The notes below the pieces were generated by a model. It was given only the letters and a program-made list of their open reading frames with translations. It was not told the origin of the DNA and ran no database searches. Positions 18,001-26,222 of a stretch of 49,130 bases of DNA are shown here, piece after piece. Numbering within the stretch: position 1 is the stretch's first letter; every line of letters begins with the position of its first letter. The translations under genes were made by a program, and so were the position numbers. Source of the stretch: Prevotellaceae bacterium UBA711 (GTDB lineage Bacteria > Bacteroidota > Bacteroidia > Bacteroidales > Bacteroidaceae); assembly GCA_002297545.1 (NCBI GenBank), contig DBLZ01000015.1, positions 1 through 49,130 of the forward strand. Reading direction: 5' to 3'.

Positions 18001-21000
18001 AAGGCGATGTGAACAAATACGTGGAGACGTACACAGCCTTGCGCACGGCATACGAGGCGCTGCTTGCCGACCGCTACGCAACCGTATCCCTTGTCGATGG
18101 CAACAAGTACTACATTCGTTCCGTAGGTAAAGGCGGGCAGTACATGTACCTGAGTGCAAAAACGGCCGACGGAACCACCATCTATAATGTAATGACATCG
18201 GCTTCGCTCCCCGAGGACAAGGCAGCCTATATGTGGTCGCTGGAAAAAGCAGGGGAGGACGGTAAGTATTACTTCAAGAACCATTCCGGTGACGAACTTT
18301 ACGTGATGGATGTGGCCAACAGCAATGGCGTGCAGTTTACCTGTGGCGGCGGCAAGTATGCCTTTACCGTCACTGCCATCGGTGTGGGACAGTTTAATAT
18401 GTATTCAGACAACGCCAAGAAGTACATGAATGCCGATGGTGCGTCATCCAATGTCATTTCCTGGAACAATGGTGACAACGGCAACTCCTTGTGGCTCTTC
18501 GAGGTTGCAGAAGAAGATGCTTTGGCTGCCGGCACATCCCGCTTGCGCGACATGGCCGAACAGACCAAGGAATTGATGGACCGTATGGCCAGCGTGAAGG
18601 TAAAGGGCAAGCAGGACATGAGCCTCTTGCGTATCAGCTCCAATGCCACAGAGCAAGGACATGGCACGGAGTTGCTGGTGGACAACGATCCTGGAACCTA
18701 TTTCCATACCAATTGGACAGGTGGCGGTGCAGTGGCGGAGCCTCACTATATCCAGATAGACTGTGCCGACATGAATGATGCCATTGACCTCTTCACGCTG
18801 AATTGGCAGACATTGCCCAATTCGGCATGGAACGTGGATGCTCCCAAGACGGTGGTGGTGCAGGTGACCAATGAGATGGTGAATGGCGAGCCTGTCAACT
18901 TCCAGGATCTTATCACCCTGTCAGCCGAGGATGCCAATCCCTTGCCCGTTGCCAAGGGACAGTCATACACGTCCGGAGCAATAGGTGCGGCCGGCACTCC
19001 ATATCGCTTCATCCGTCTGCAGGTTACACGTGCTACCGGCGGTAACTGGGGCAGCTATCCCTATTTCGGATTGGCCGAGCTTGGCATCACTCTCTTGAAC
19101 AGCAAGGTTCACTCCATCGACAGCGCGTATGCCGCTGCCTTGACAGAAAGTCTGGTTCACGATATAGCCGATGCCATTGGTGAGGCGCTGAACAACTCAT
19201 TTACTTCTGCCGAGGATGTCAATGCCCGCTATGCTCAGATGCAGACGCATTACCAGACTCTGCTGGCTGCTTACAATGCCGTTGCCAATGCCGACATTGT
19301 CGCCGCCCGTCAGGAACTGCAGGAACTTGTGGAAAAGACGCAGGCTCTGATCAATACTTGCGGCACGGTGGAGATGATTACCCCGACCATCCAATTGCAG
19401 AGCACCGACGCCACAGCCTCGGGCTATCTGTACTGCAATGCTCCCTACACAGCTCAGGCGAACAGCGACTACAGCGAGCAGGGCACGGATGGTTATCACC
19501 TGCTGGATGGCGACATCAATACTTATCTGCATACCGACTACAGCGGCGCCATCCCCGGCACCCACTATCTCCGTGTCTACATGGGCAAGGAGGGCATAGG
19601 ACAGTTCGCCTTCACCTACACCAACCGCAACCAAGGCAGTACCTATCAAGGCAATCCCAACATCATTGTGGTGGAGGGCTCGGATGAAGAAGATGGAGCT
19701 TATACCGAAATAGCCACAGTGACCAAGGACTATCCTCTCAATCCAATGCCCATCAATTCGGCATCCAGCTACGGAGGCACCTACAAGTCTCTCCTGTTGG
19801 GCGACAAGAACACGCGCTATTCCTACATCCGCTTCCGTGTGACCAAGACCGAGGGCAACAGGAATTGGTTCTATATGTCAGAGTTCGGCATGGAGGGTGC
19901 ACCCTATTACGATGCGACCGTCACCACCGACAATCCCGAGGTGACCGAAGCCCTGTTGCTTGCCACCGAAAAGGCACGCACCTCTGCCGTCACCGCAATA
20001 AGCATGGCTACGGATGCAGCCCGTTTGATTGAGGCCAAGGCGGAACTTCAGGCAGCGTATGACGTGCTCTTTGAGGCCAAGACTTCCAAGGTGTACCTCA
20101 ATAACGTCATCTCGTCCCTTAAGGAATTGTATGCGTCATGCTTCACGGAGGAAGACGCTACCGTCATCAAGCCCGCCTATGCCAATTCCGTAAACCTCAC
20201 AGTCCGGTTGCTGGACGAGGTCAAGGCAGTCATTGATGCCGCACAGGCGGTCTATGATGACGAAGCTGCTACCGGCGAGGTCTTCGCAGAGCAGATAGAT
20301 ATCCTCAATGCCAAGAAGCAGCATCTGCAATTGGCCATAGACTATGCTGCCGTGCCTGTGATGCTAACCTCCGACACATCCCATCCGGTTTACTACAGCA
20401 TCATCATCAACCGCAGTGGCTATCCCGTGTTCCAGAGTCGTACGTCTTCCGAGGGTTCGGAGAACAAGATCAGGCTCACGGCCTATGAGAAGGGCAACGA
20501 CCGCCAGATGTGGTACTTCGTAAAGGGAACGGAAGCCCCCAAGGTGCGCATAGTCAACAAGGCTACTCCCGAACTGATCGTAGGTTGCATCCCTACGGAC
20601 TTTGCAGAGGGTGCCGGCAAGATCATATCTTTGGCACCAGACGCAGCCTGCGGTACCAACGAATGGAACATTGTCCCCTCTACCGGTGACTGGTATAACA
20701 TCACGGCCGATAACAATGGCACCACCTTCTACATGAGCAACCATGGCGGTGTTGCCAATAACATGGGCTTCTACAACAGCAGTACCGACGGCGGTTCTCA
20801 ATTCAAGTTCAGTGCAGAGGTCAGCGACGCATACAAGCAACTCTATGACTACTTCACCACCGGCACCAAGGAGGATCTGAGCGCTACGGACAATGTCTTC
20901 CCCGCGGACAAGATAGACGAAACGGCCATAGGTTACTATCCATCTGCTTTGGCGAATGGCTATGAGGCAGCCTATGGTAGTGCCGCTGCACTGCTATTGG

Positions 21001-22151
21001 AACTTAACGCTACGGATGAAACCTACACCCATGCCTACGAAACCTTGAAGACCGCCAATGAGGCTTTGAGTGCCAACACCCCCGATCCGACTGCTTTCTA
21101 TACGCTGCGCAATGCCTCTTCCGATGGGCGTTGCAAGAATGCATTGGCCTATGCGGAAACAGACGCTGCGTGCAGGATGTTGTATGCAACGGACTTGACA
21201 TCGGCAGATGCCCGCACTCTGTGGCAATTCTCTGACAATGGCGACGGCACATATCTGATGAGAAATCTGCATACCGATATGTATGCCGCTTCGGGTCGGC
21301 CTTTCCACACCCAGGCTACCGGCGAGAGTGTCGTGTTCAAGCCTGTGGGAGAGGGACAGGTCGTAGTGCAGGCGAACGGCAATTCTATGTATGCCTTGGC
21401 AGGTTGGGGAACGATAAGGACAGAGAATGGCAGCGATGCTCCGAACAGCAGTTCGGCCTGGTTCATAGAGAAGGTAGACGATCCGGAGGTTGCGTTCCAG
21501 AGCGTGACCGTGACCAATTACCGGCACGCAGGCTTCTATTCAGCCTACTCCGTTACCATTCCCGATGGACTGCATGCCTATTATATCGGAGAGGGCGATG
21601 CCGTTGGGCAGGAAGGCACAACTGTTGGTCGTGCCATGCTTACGGAGGTAACCGGAGTAATCCCTGCCCACACGGGCGTAATCCTCTATGGCAATGCCGG
21701 CACGTACGAGATGCACTATGCTGCCAAAGCCGTCTCTTCCGTCAGCAACAACATGTTGCAAGGCTCACCGGTTGCTTGCTACAAGCAGGGCGAAGCCGAT
21801 ACGGACTACTATCTCTTCGGCGCCAAGAACGGTGCTGTCGGCCTGTATCAGGCATGGCTGCAATACAACAGCGATGGCACGGTAACCGACGGTAATGCCA
21901 ACACCGACAACGGAGGCTACTTCAAGGCATCCGCCAACAAGATATACATGCCCTTCTCAGTCGGCGGTCAGGCACTGGCAGCATTCTTCTTCCGGTTCAA
22001 TGAGACCGGCATCGATGGTGTGGATGCCCGGATCCCTGCCGATGCAGTCATATATGACATACAGGGACGTCGTGTCGGCCAAGTCCGTCAGCCCGGTATG
22101 TACATCGTCAATGGACAGAAGCGTATGCTGGGCAAGCCTGTTGCCAAGTAA
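15012..22151 (+). CDS. Giant secreted M60-type (enhancin-like) mucin metallopeptidase with lectin-like modules
   Basis: Predicted surface or secreted zinc peptidase that cuts O-glycosylated mucin backbones. Of 2379 residues, 1-26 are a signal peptide (cleavage STYA|QLEQ). In order: a ricin-like stretch (about 30-170); the M60/PF13402-type jelly-roll and catalytic region (about 280-800) with the gluzincin motif H636-E-I-G-H640 and E653, thirteen residues after the second His, as the third ligand; a ricin-like stretch (1030-1170); two F5/8-type C (CBM32-like) domains (about 1195-1360, around LLVDNDPGTYFHTNW, and 1460-1630, around LLDGDINTYLHTDYSG); helical FIVAR-like linkers; two more ricin-like stretches (about 1780-1950 and 2030-2170); and a C-terminal sorting tail VIYDIQGRRV...YIVNGQKR. 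Boundaries are by eye. M60 peptidases with CBM32 partners are established mucinases. It has its own promoter and terminator. Confidence 0.9.
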   Translation: MKDSYFAKLGCFILAFLSFSISSTYAQLEQGKVYRFVNVAYPTYSLCASSLTTVGAGTTLENSKTQLWYVDTRMDGGNTTYRLRSLRTGKYMKGGGNVRWTLTEDGTASNTFLYLQAVQSGGTTNYTLSTNTSTGGVNKMHCDASYNIVGWYSDAAATQWTITEVSEVDGETIDAAWLASNWDEVSNFPPSEDKKTEYQNALNALFSDKACTTLNGTYSAMTEANLEADANYQALPQALRAMVKKIWKVNHGTSVNEAWKEAHYSGNEDLAWDGEYAQRFRVQLYEPYTERECTNAALRINIHTNLNNPTGIFANDGDLLYVMVNDEIKSGASLYLGSYEGHGQAGNYNDGVELHQGLNIIPYWKEKMWTCIYYTVPTLKSWDGTTNKTQYDLSQFPDLKIHIEGGCINGYFNAVGDDLWAHDAVTKGCDGGNNLSTIATTLTKADGSHTASNLNLLQTNNVYPKGDNEADWDYYAARNVMPDLTILGKYMVFQFYYESPESEHPEYSTGYWFNKNDGGTRRLRISDWLERWDRIMMSERLMMGLLSKEEISEANARFHAWDADKHDIFAYTGTDEDFGCDYSKHYRMHGLAISNNSGYMSGGWTSSNYHYSTLSSIIGEITSPTNSGGPTWGPGHEIGHQHQGPFNMRGLTEVTNNLYSNVAVWYDGRGTSRVNGGEGDLTAVLNAYNQTPHDFFTNNIWAQTHMYYKLWLYYHLVGKNTKFYPTLMEMLRRDPMTIGYNQAGATSLLHFYKKVCDAAQEDLTEFFRAYGFFEVMDHRFVGDYSSAEYTQTQEDIDAAINYVKAKNYPVNTNVLFINDYTAGATYKSHDGTTDRKLWDGRTYSDLGSFTVFDGTETSDINGNYTMSVSNGLATISGGTGGLGFLIYDEDGKLLSFSSDYSFSVNDETELAIAKGTAKITSVPLDGEPQEVTYDMTSASVSLLKGMLETAAAELNKNKDDGGTSGDAYTHVGYYKSNRETYVTLVTKYEAAKAVYAEGDVNKYVETYTALRTAYEALLADRYATVSLVDGNKYYIRSVGKGGQYMYLSAKTADGTTIYNVMTSASLPEDKAAYMWSLEKAGEDGKYYFKNHSGDELYVMDVANSNGVQFTCGGGKYAFTVTAIGVGQFNMYSDNAKKYMNADGASSNVISWNNGDNGNSLWLFEVAEEDALAAGTSRLRDMAEQTKELMDRMASVKVKGKQDMSLLRISSNATEQGHGTELLVDNDPGTYFHTNWTGGGAVAEPHYIQIDCADMNDAIDLFTLNWQTLPNSAWNVDAPKTVVVQVTNEMVNGEPVNFQDLITLSAEDANPLPVAKGQSYTSGAIGAAGTPYRFIRLQVTRATGGNWGSYPYFGLAELGITLLNSKVHSIDSAYAAALTESLVHDIADAIGEALNNSFTSAEDVNARYAQMQTHYQTLLAAYNAVANADIVAARQELQELVEKTQALINTCGTVEMITPTIQLQSTDATASGYLYCNAPYTAQANSDYSEQGTDGYHLLDGDINTYLHTDYSGAIPGTHYLRVYMGKEGIGQFAFTYTNRNQGSTYQGNPNIIVVEGSDEEDGAYTEIATVTKDYPLNPMPINSASSYGGTYKSLLLGDKNTRYSYIRFRVTKTEGNRNWFYMSEFGMEGAPYYDATVTTDNPEVTEALLLATEKARTSAVTAISMATDAARLIEAKAELQAAYDVLFEAKTSKVYLNNVISSLKELYASCFTEEDATVIKPAYANSVNLTVRLLDEVKAVIDAAQAVYDDEAATGEVFAEQIDILNAKKQHLQLAIDYAAVPVMLTSDTSHPVYYSIIINRSGYPVFQSRTSSEGSENKIRLTAYEKGNDRQMWYFVKGTEAPKVRIVNKATPELIVGCIPTDFAEGAGKIISLAPDAACGTNEWNIVPSTGDWYNITADNNGTTFYMSNHGGVANNMGFYNSSTDGGSQFKFSAEVSDAYKQLYDYFTTGTKEDLSATDNVFPADKIDETAIGYYPSALANGYEAAYGSAAALLLELNATDETYTHAYETLKTANEALSANTPDPTAFYTLRNASSDGRCKNALAYAETDAACRMLYATDLTSADARTLWQFSDNGDGTYLMRNLHTDMYAASGRPFHTQATGESVVFKPVGEGQVVVQANGNSMYALAGWGTIRTENGSDAPNSSSAWFIEKVDDPEVAFQSVTVTNYRHAGFYSAYSVTIPDGLHAYYIGEGDAVGQEGTTVGRAMLTEVTGVIPAHTGVILYGNAGTYEMHYAAKAVSSVSNNMLQGSPVACYKQGEADTDYYLFGAKNGAVGLYQAWLQYNSDGTVTDGNANTDNGGYFKASANKIYMPFSVGGQALAAFFFRFNETGIDGVDARIPADAVIYDIQGRRVGQVRQPGMYIVNGQKRMLGKPVAK

Positions 22152-22175
22152 AGTAGCGGCTCCCGGATAAGCAAT

Positions 22176-22219
22176 AGGCACCCCAAAGGTCAGAGACGGA
22201 ACTTTTGGGGTGCCTTTTC
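22176..22219 (+). terminator. Intrinsic terminator of the M60 peptidase gene
   Basis: Twelve-base perfect stem AGGCACCCCAAA (22176-22187) / TTTGGGGTGCCT (22204-22215), followed by TTTT. Confidence 0.9.
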
Positions 22220-22336
22220 GTATGTAGCCGCGCGGTATATGTCCGATACTGACGAGATTGCGCCAAGGCCGTCGTGGATTGGGAAACGATGCCCCGTGGG
22301 CCTGGAGTCCGCACCCTGCCGTCATGCGGACGAATG

Positions 22337-22424
22337 AAACGGTTCATGCAACCGAAAGAACCGGTTCATTGCGGTGAGAGAACCGGTTTGCGTGACAGAA
22401 ACAACCGGTTCTTTCGGCCTGGAC
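22337..22424. repeat. 22-bp-phased AACCGGTT array, locus 2
   Basis: Core motifs start at 22337 (AAACGGTT), 22359, 22381 and 22403 (all AACCGGTT), each exactly 22 bp apart. The 14-bp intervals differ, but GAAACAACCGGTT is shared with locus 1 at 7203. It lies between the M60 terminator and the sigma factor gene, a 438-base interval in which I see no exact TAnnTTTG box. Confidence 0.85.
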
Positions 22425-22589
22425 GATACAAGATGAGAGCATGCTCTATACCTGATGCGGCCTTACTACCCATGGAGAATGATGCCCAAGTCGGCCGTGT
22501 CCCCTTTATGCGTGTCATTTTCTGCCGTTCGGTGACACTATGTCTGCGCTGCTGCGTCTAATGGAATGTAAACATCATGTAAAGGAACT

Positions 22590-23186
22590 ATGACAATCGT
22601 ATGCGATATGCCCCTCCCCTGGGCCTTGAGGATCCGTAGGCTGATGTCCTGCCTTATGGCTGCCGTGTGTGGGGACACGGAGAAACAACGCTCCTTGGAG
22701 GGAAGGTTCAACGAGCTGTTTTGCCGTCACAACAACCTGATAGCCGGCATTTGTCTGTCCTTTGCCCGCACCAGAGAAGAGTTTGAGGATCTGCGTCAGG
22801 ATTCATTGCTCAACATCTGGAACGGTATAGGTAGCTTTCGTGGAGACAGTAGTGCTTCCACATGGGTATACCGTGTGGTGCTCAACACCTGTGTCAGCTA
22901 CAAGCGGAGATGGCATGCAGGCAAGAGGGATGAGGAAATCTGCATGGAATTCTATCGCGAGCTTTTCGATGAGTCCTCCGCCACGGAGGAACTGGAACGC
23001 TACGAATTGATGTATCGACTTATATCAGCTTTACCACCCATAGACAAGTCCATCCTGCTGATGTGGCTGGATGACAAGAGGTATGAGGAAATAGCCGAAG
23101 TCATTGGACTGAGTCGCGATGCAGTGGCTTCACGATTGAAGCGCGCGAAGGATCGTCTTGCGGAAATGGCCTCGTTCCGGACATAG
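22590..23186 (+). CDS. ECF-type RNA polymerase sigma factor
   Basis: Alternative sigma-70 family factor. Region 2 (FNELFCRHNNLIAGICLSFAR...FEDLRQDSLLNIWNGIGSFRGDSSASTWVYRVVLNTC, about residues 40-115) and region 4 (ALPPIDKSILLMWLDDKRYEEIAEVIGLSRDAVASRLKRAKDRLAEM, about 145-193, with its helix-turn-helix) are both complete; there is no region 1 or 3. The ATG at 22590 gives 198 aa; internal ATGs at 22644 or 22656 would give a more standard N-terminus and cannot be excluded. The next gene, 96 bases downstream, encodes a small membrane protein that may be its regulator. Position beside the mucin-degradation genes makes these possible targets, but that is inference. Confidence 0.92.
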   Translation: MTIVCDMPLPWALRIRRLMSCLMAAVCGDTEKQRSLEGRFNELFCRHNNLIAGICLSFARTREEFEDLRQDSLLNIWNGIGSFRGDSSASTWVYRVVLNTCVSYKRRWHAGKRDEEICMEFYRELFDESSATEELERYELMYRLISALPPIDKSILLMWLDDKRYEEIAEVIGLSRDAVASRLKRAKDRLAEMASFRT

Positions 23187-23282
23187 GCATAGTACGTGAT
23201 ACCTGACCCGTTTCCCCCCGGTTACGGACAAAGGAGACGGGCACAATATGTGGATGCAATAGTATAAACGAATAAAAAAGCT

Positions 23283-23801
23283 ATGGAAATGAACATCGAT
23301 GAAATGAAACCTCAGTGGCAATCGGCCCAAAAGTCAATCAAGCCCGGACAAAGGTTAGACAGCAAACGCAGAACTTCACTACAACGGTTAGCCGACCGTT
23401 ATCGCAGGTTCGCCTGGTTGGCGTTGTTGATGATACCGTTGAATTTGCCCACCCTTTATCGTCTCCAGTCCTTATGGTTGGGTCTCGGTTTTGCCTTGAT
23501 TATGGCTGCAGCCTCAATTATGGACTTTTATCTTTTGGAACGCATTACGTCAACAGACCTTACCCGTATGCCTGTTCGCGATGTCCTGTTCCGCATCATG
23601 GATTGTCGCAAGAAGCACATGACGTTTGTGTTCCTTGCTATCCCCTGCGTCTTCCTGTGGATCTTCGCCTTGGTCTATCTTTATCGTCCCGACGAGTACT
23701 TCGTGATCGGCGTATTGTCTGGTGGCTCCATCGGGCTTTTGATCGGATCGCGTGTGCTCTATCAGTTCCTCCGGGACTATCGCGAGGCATTGGATGAATA
23801 A
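23283..23801 (+). CDS. Four-helix membrane protein, possible partner of the sigma factor
   Basis: I do not recognise a named family. The 172-aa product has a hydrophilic N-terminus of about 45 residues (MEMNIDEMKPQWQSAQKSIKPG...RRTSLQRLADRYRR), then four hydrophobic segments, roughly residues 42-58, 61-78, 117-138 and 143-160, and a short cytoplasmic-looking tail. The layout (small soluble head, several helices, directly after an ECF sigma gene) fits a membrane-bound anti-sigma or co-regulator, although it lacks the usual zinc-binding anti-sigma motif HxxxCxxC. Bacteroidales genomes often place an unnamed protein of this shape after an ECF sigma factor. Confidence 0.75.
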   Translation: MEMNIDEMKPQWQSAQKSIKPGQRLDSKRRTSLQRLADRYRRFAWLALLMIPLNLPTLYRLQSLWLGLGFALIMAAASIMDFYLLERITSTDLTRMPVRDVLFRIMDCRKKHMTFVFLAIPCVFLWIFALVYLYRPDEYFVIGVLSGGSIGLLIGSRVLYQFLRDYREALDE

Positions 23802-23901
23802 GGAGGCAGTCTTTATCACAGAACTGTCATTATTCCGTCAAGTAGTTTCTCATTAGGGATAGGTTCTATATTTCGATGGAAGAAAAAGGTACTCTCAAAG
23901 G

Positions 23902-23935
23902 GCAGGCTGCTGCAATGGGTAATGCAGCAGCCTGC
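23902..23935. terminator. Convergent hairpin between the sigma operon and the lysR gene
   Basis: Thirteen-base perfect stem, GCAGGCTGCTGCA (23902-23914) / TGCAGCAGCCTGC (23923-23935), 8-base loop. It lies 72 bases before the lysR stop codon and about 100 bases after the plus-strand membrane gene. T-runs are weak on the plus side and moderate on the minus side. Confidence 0.6.
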
Positions 23936-24007
23936 GATGACCGATGCAGCCGGTTGTATCGAAAAGGCCGGTTGAGTCTAAGAAGAATGGATTACGTGAG
24001 CATAAGG

Positions 24008-24907
24008 TCATATCCATGAGTTCTGGCGTTTCTTGACGGCAAGTGACTCGCTTAGCAACCGTACAAACTCCTTCATCGAATGCTTGTGGTATGTGTCCTT
24101 GAGTATGTGGACGCATCCGGCCATTTCGTTGTCGGGCACATCCAAGGGGATGGCCTTGACGTTGCTCTCGTTGTAGATGGAGTCCTCGGCAAGCACGGTG
24201 ACGAAGCGCGTCTGACGGATAAGTTTCAGCAATATGTTCACCTCGTTCAGTTCGATGCGAATATGAAAGTTGTTGTAGGTTGTCACGATGCTGTCGAATG
24301 CGTTGCGTGCCTGCAATCCTTTCGACGGCAGTGCCAGTTCGTACTTTGCCAATTCGGAAAGCGTGACCTTTTCCTTGGAAGCAAGCGGGTGTGTGGTGCT
24401 GACAACTGCGGACAAACTGTTCTGGAACAGTATATGGGACTCTACGTCCGCAATGGGCTGTGTGGGCTTGAAGGCAAGCACGAAATCCAGGTCACGTTTG
24501 GCAAGCAGTTCCATCAGTTCACCCATCGGCTTGTAGATGATGTTGAGCTTTATGTGGGGATACATACTCATGAAGGATATGACCGTCTCGGTCAGTATCG
24601 GGCTGAAGGAATAGGTGACGCCTATGTTCAAGGTGCCGCTTAGCAGTTTTTGCAGGTCATGTATGCGGTCGGTGCAGTTTTCTGCATCGTGTATGGTCCG
24701 CAATGCCAAGGGCAACATCACCTCTCCTGCCTCGGTAAGCCGTATCGAATGGCTGTTGCGCAAGAACAATTGCACATCAAGTTCGTCCTCCAATTGTTTT
24801 ATCTGTTGTGAAAGCGAGCTCTGTGCTATGTTCAGAGCCTTTGCCGCATCGGAGAAGTTCAGCATCTCGGCGGCTTTGGCGAAGTATCTCAGCTGTCTTA
24901 GTTCCAT
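24008..24907 (-). CDS. LysR-family transcriptional regulator
   Basis: Cytoplasmic LysR-type regulator of 299 aa. The start MELRQLRYFAKAAE at 24907 is the canonical LysR N-terminus; 28 residues of open frame upstream are unrelated. The winged helix-turn-helix is at about 1-60 (FSDAAKALNIAQSSLSQQIKQLEDEL), followed by the linker helix and a periplasmic-binding-fold effector domain from about 90 (GTLNIGVTYSFSPILTETVISF). The ligand is not evident. The -7 box is 9-16 bases upstream of the ATG, so the message would be almost leaderless. The exporter genes lie upstream on the same strand and end 28 bases before this start; they are the obvious candidate targets. Confidence 0.93.
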   Translation of the reverse strand: MELRQLRYFAKAAEMLNFSDAAKALNIAQSSLSQQIKQLEDELDVQLFLRNSHSIRLTEAGEVMLPLALRTIHDAENCTDRIHDLQKLLSGTLNIGVTYSFSPILTETVISFMSMYPHIKLNIIYKPMGELMELLAKRDLDFVLAFKPTQPIADVESHILFQNSLSAVVSTTHPLASKEKVTLSELAKYELALPSKGLQARNAFDSIVTTYNNFHIRIELNEVNILLKLIRQTRFVTVLAEDSIYNESNVKAIPLDVPDNEMAGCVHILKDTYHKHSMKEFVRLLSESLAVKKRQNSWI

Positions 24908-24915
24908 GGTTGGTG

Positions 24916-24923
24916 CAAAAGTA
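24916..24923 (-). promoter_or_regulatory. -7 box of the lysR promoter
   Basis: CAAAAGTA on the plus strand reads TACTTTTG on the minus strand, an exact TAnnTTTG, within the 28-base gap after the exporter gene. The predicted start is at or within a few bases of the ATG. Confidence 0.55.
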
Positions 24924-24935
24924 CGAATAATACGG

Positions 24936-25448
24936 CTATCTTGTGGCAGTGAACGAGAGTTTTTTGAACAGGAATACCGGAACTGTGGCACCGATGACCA
25001 TACCCAATATGATGAACATGCATGTCAGTCCGTTGTATGCCAATAGGTAGAAATAATGTCCGAAGGCCTCCTCTTGTGTATGATACAGGCAGTAAAGCAC
25101 TGCTTCAATCGTGCGGTAGGCATACATTCCAGGTATCATTGGCAACAGGGCCGGAAAGAAACATACCTCTGCCGGGCATTTGATGCGCGAGGCGAGCAAT
25201 ACCGCAAGCATTCCTATGGCAAATGAGGCTGCTGTACTGGCAGGGATAATGTGCATTCCTCCAAATTCATGCAATGTCAGTATATAGCGTATCGAATGGC
25301 CTGCTGCGGCAATCAGTGCACATGTAAGATATGCGCGGTGTGGCGTGTTGCTGATGCTGGAGAAACCGATGGCCGCTATGGCAGCAAACAATCCGTCCTC
25401 AATAATGTCTATCATAATATCATTCCATATAAGTTTCCCTAAAACCAT
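24936..25448 (-). CDS. Threonine/serine exporter family protein, C-terminal half (ThrE_2 type)
   Basis: Inner-membrane protein of 170 aa with about five hydrophobic helices (ends FIILGMVIGATVPVFLFKKLSF). It corresponds to the second half of ThrE-type amino-acid exporters; the first half is the preceding gene. The start MVLGKLIWNDIMIDIIEDGL at 25448 overlaps the end of that gene by 10 bases. The open frame upstream of it has no membrane character and is an out-of-frame shadow of the partner gene. Substrate (threonine, serine or a small peptide) cannot be told. Confidence 0.87.
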   Translation of the reverse strand: MVLGKLIWNDIMIDIIEDGLFAAIAAIGFSSISNTPHRAYLTCALIAAAGHSIRYILTLHEFGGMHIIPASTAASFAIGMLAVLLASRIKCPAEVCFFPALLPMIPGMYAYRTIEAVLYCLYHTQEEAFGHYFYLLAYNGLTCMFIILGMVIGATVPVFLFKKLSFTATR

Positions 25449-26212
25449 TCCAATCCCAAGATGAGCATTCCTGCACATAATCCGGCCGACAGGCAGGCCG
25501 TAAGCACGACCGCATCTGCAAAGCGGCTGAACGCACATAGATAGTGTCGGTAGAGTATGTCGCTCACAGAGTTGATATACGGCACGCCAGGAATAAGATA
25601 CAGCACGCTTGTGCCAAGTGCTATTTCCGGAGTGGCACTGATATTGAAGATGTGTCCTCCTGCGCTGAGGACGGCGGAGAAGAACGAGGCACACAGAAAT
25701 GTGAGGCGTACATCCCGTTTGTCTTCCAACATAATCTGTTTCAGTCTGTAGCCTGCAAGTGTGGATGCCAGCACTATCAGCATGGCTGTCGCATCACCAC
25801 CGAAAAGACGGCAAAACGAGGCATTGGCAAGGCTTGTGAGGATTAACACCTCCCACTTATCCGTCGGTTTGGTCTTGCGTATCCTTTCAAATCGTTCAAC
25901 TGCAGTGGAGATGTCAAGATGATTGTCGGCTACCTCCCAGCTTAGGCGGCTTAATCTGGCATTGAGGTTGAAACTTATGCCGCTTCCTGCTGTTTTGCGT
26001 ACTGCTACACAGGTATCGGTCGCGTCTTTTCCCCAGACAGAAATATATACGTGGGTGGGCATTATGGAGATGTCGGAACCCAATCCGAAGGCATCTGCCA
26101 TTCTGCATGTGTTCTTTTCTATGCGTATGCAGGTCGCACCACATCCCGACAACAACGAGGCATAGTCGGCAAGGAAGGCGGCTGCCTGGCGTATATGGAC
26201 ATTGTCGTACAT
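25439..26212 (-). CDS. Threonine/serine exporter family protein, N-terminal half (DUF1212/ThrE type)
   Basis: About 257 aa from MYDNVHIRQAAAFLADYASL at 26212; the ATG at 26245 would overlap the upstream gene by 23 bases and is less likely. Residues 1-110 form the soluble cytoplasmic/regulatory part seen in DUF1212 proteins (GCGATCIRIEKNTCRMADAFGLGSD; ISFNLNARLSRLSWEVADN), followed by about five membrane helices including YLIPGVPYINSVSDILYRHY, the proline-containing signature of the family. It overlaps the downstream half by 10 bp, so the two parts are translated together and probably form one transporter. Confidence 0.88.
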   Translation of the reverse strand: MYDNVHIRQAAAFLADYASLLSGCGATCIRIEKNTCRMADAFGLGSDISIMPTHVYISVWGKDATDTCVAVRKTAGSGISFNLNARLSRLSWEVADNHLDISTAVERFERIRKTKPTDKWEVLILTSLANASFCRLFGGDATAMLIVLASTLAGYRLKQIMLEDKRDVRLTFLCASFFSAVLSAGGHIFNISATPEIALGTSVLYLIPGVPYINSVSDILYRHYLCAFSRFADAVVLTACLSAGLCAGMLILGLEWF

Positions 26213-26222
26213 GTTCTCTGGC

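Noticed and set aside
22274..22561. 95-aa plus-strand open frame in the sigma factor upstream region
   Set aside because: It runs through the AACCGGTT array and has no family character, signal peptide or promoter.
23948..23973. Third AACCGGTT array
   Set aside because: Two CCGGTT motifs occur but 18 bp apart and with non-matching flanks, so they do not fit the 22-bp pattern.
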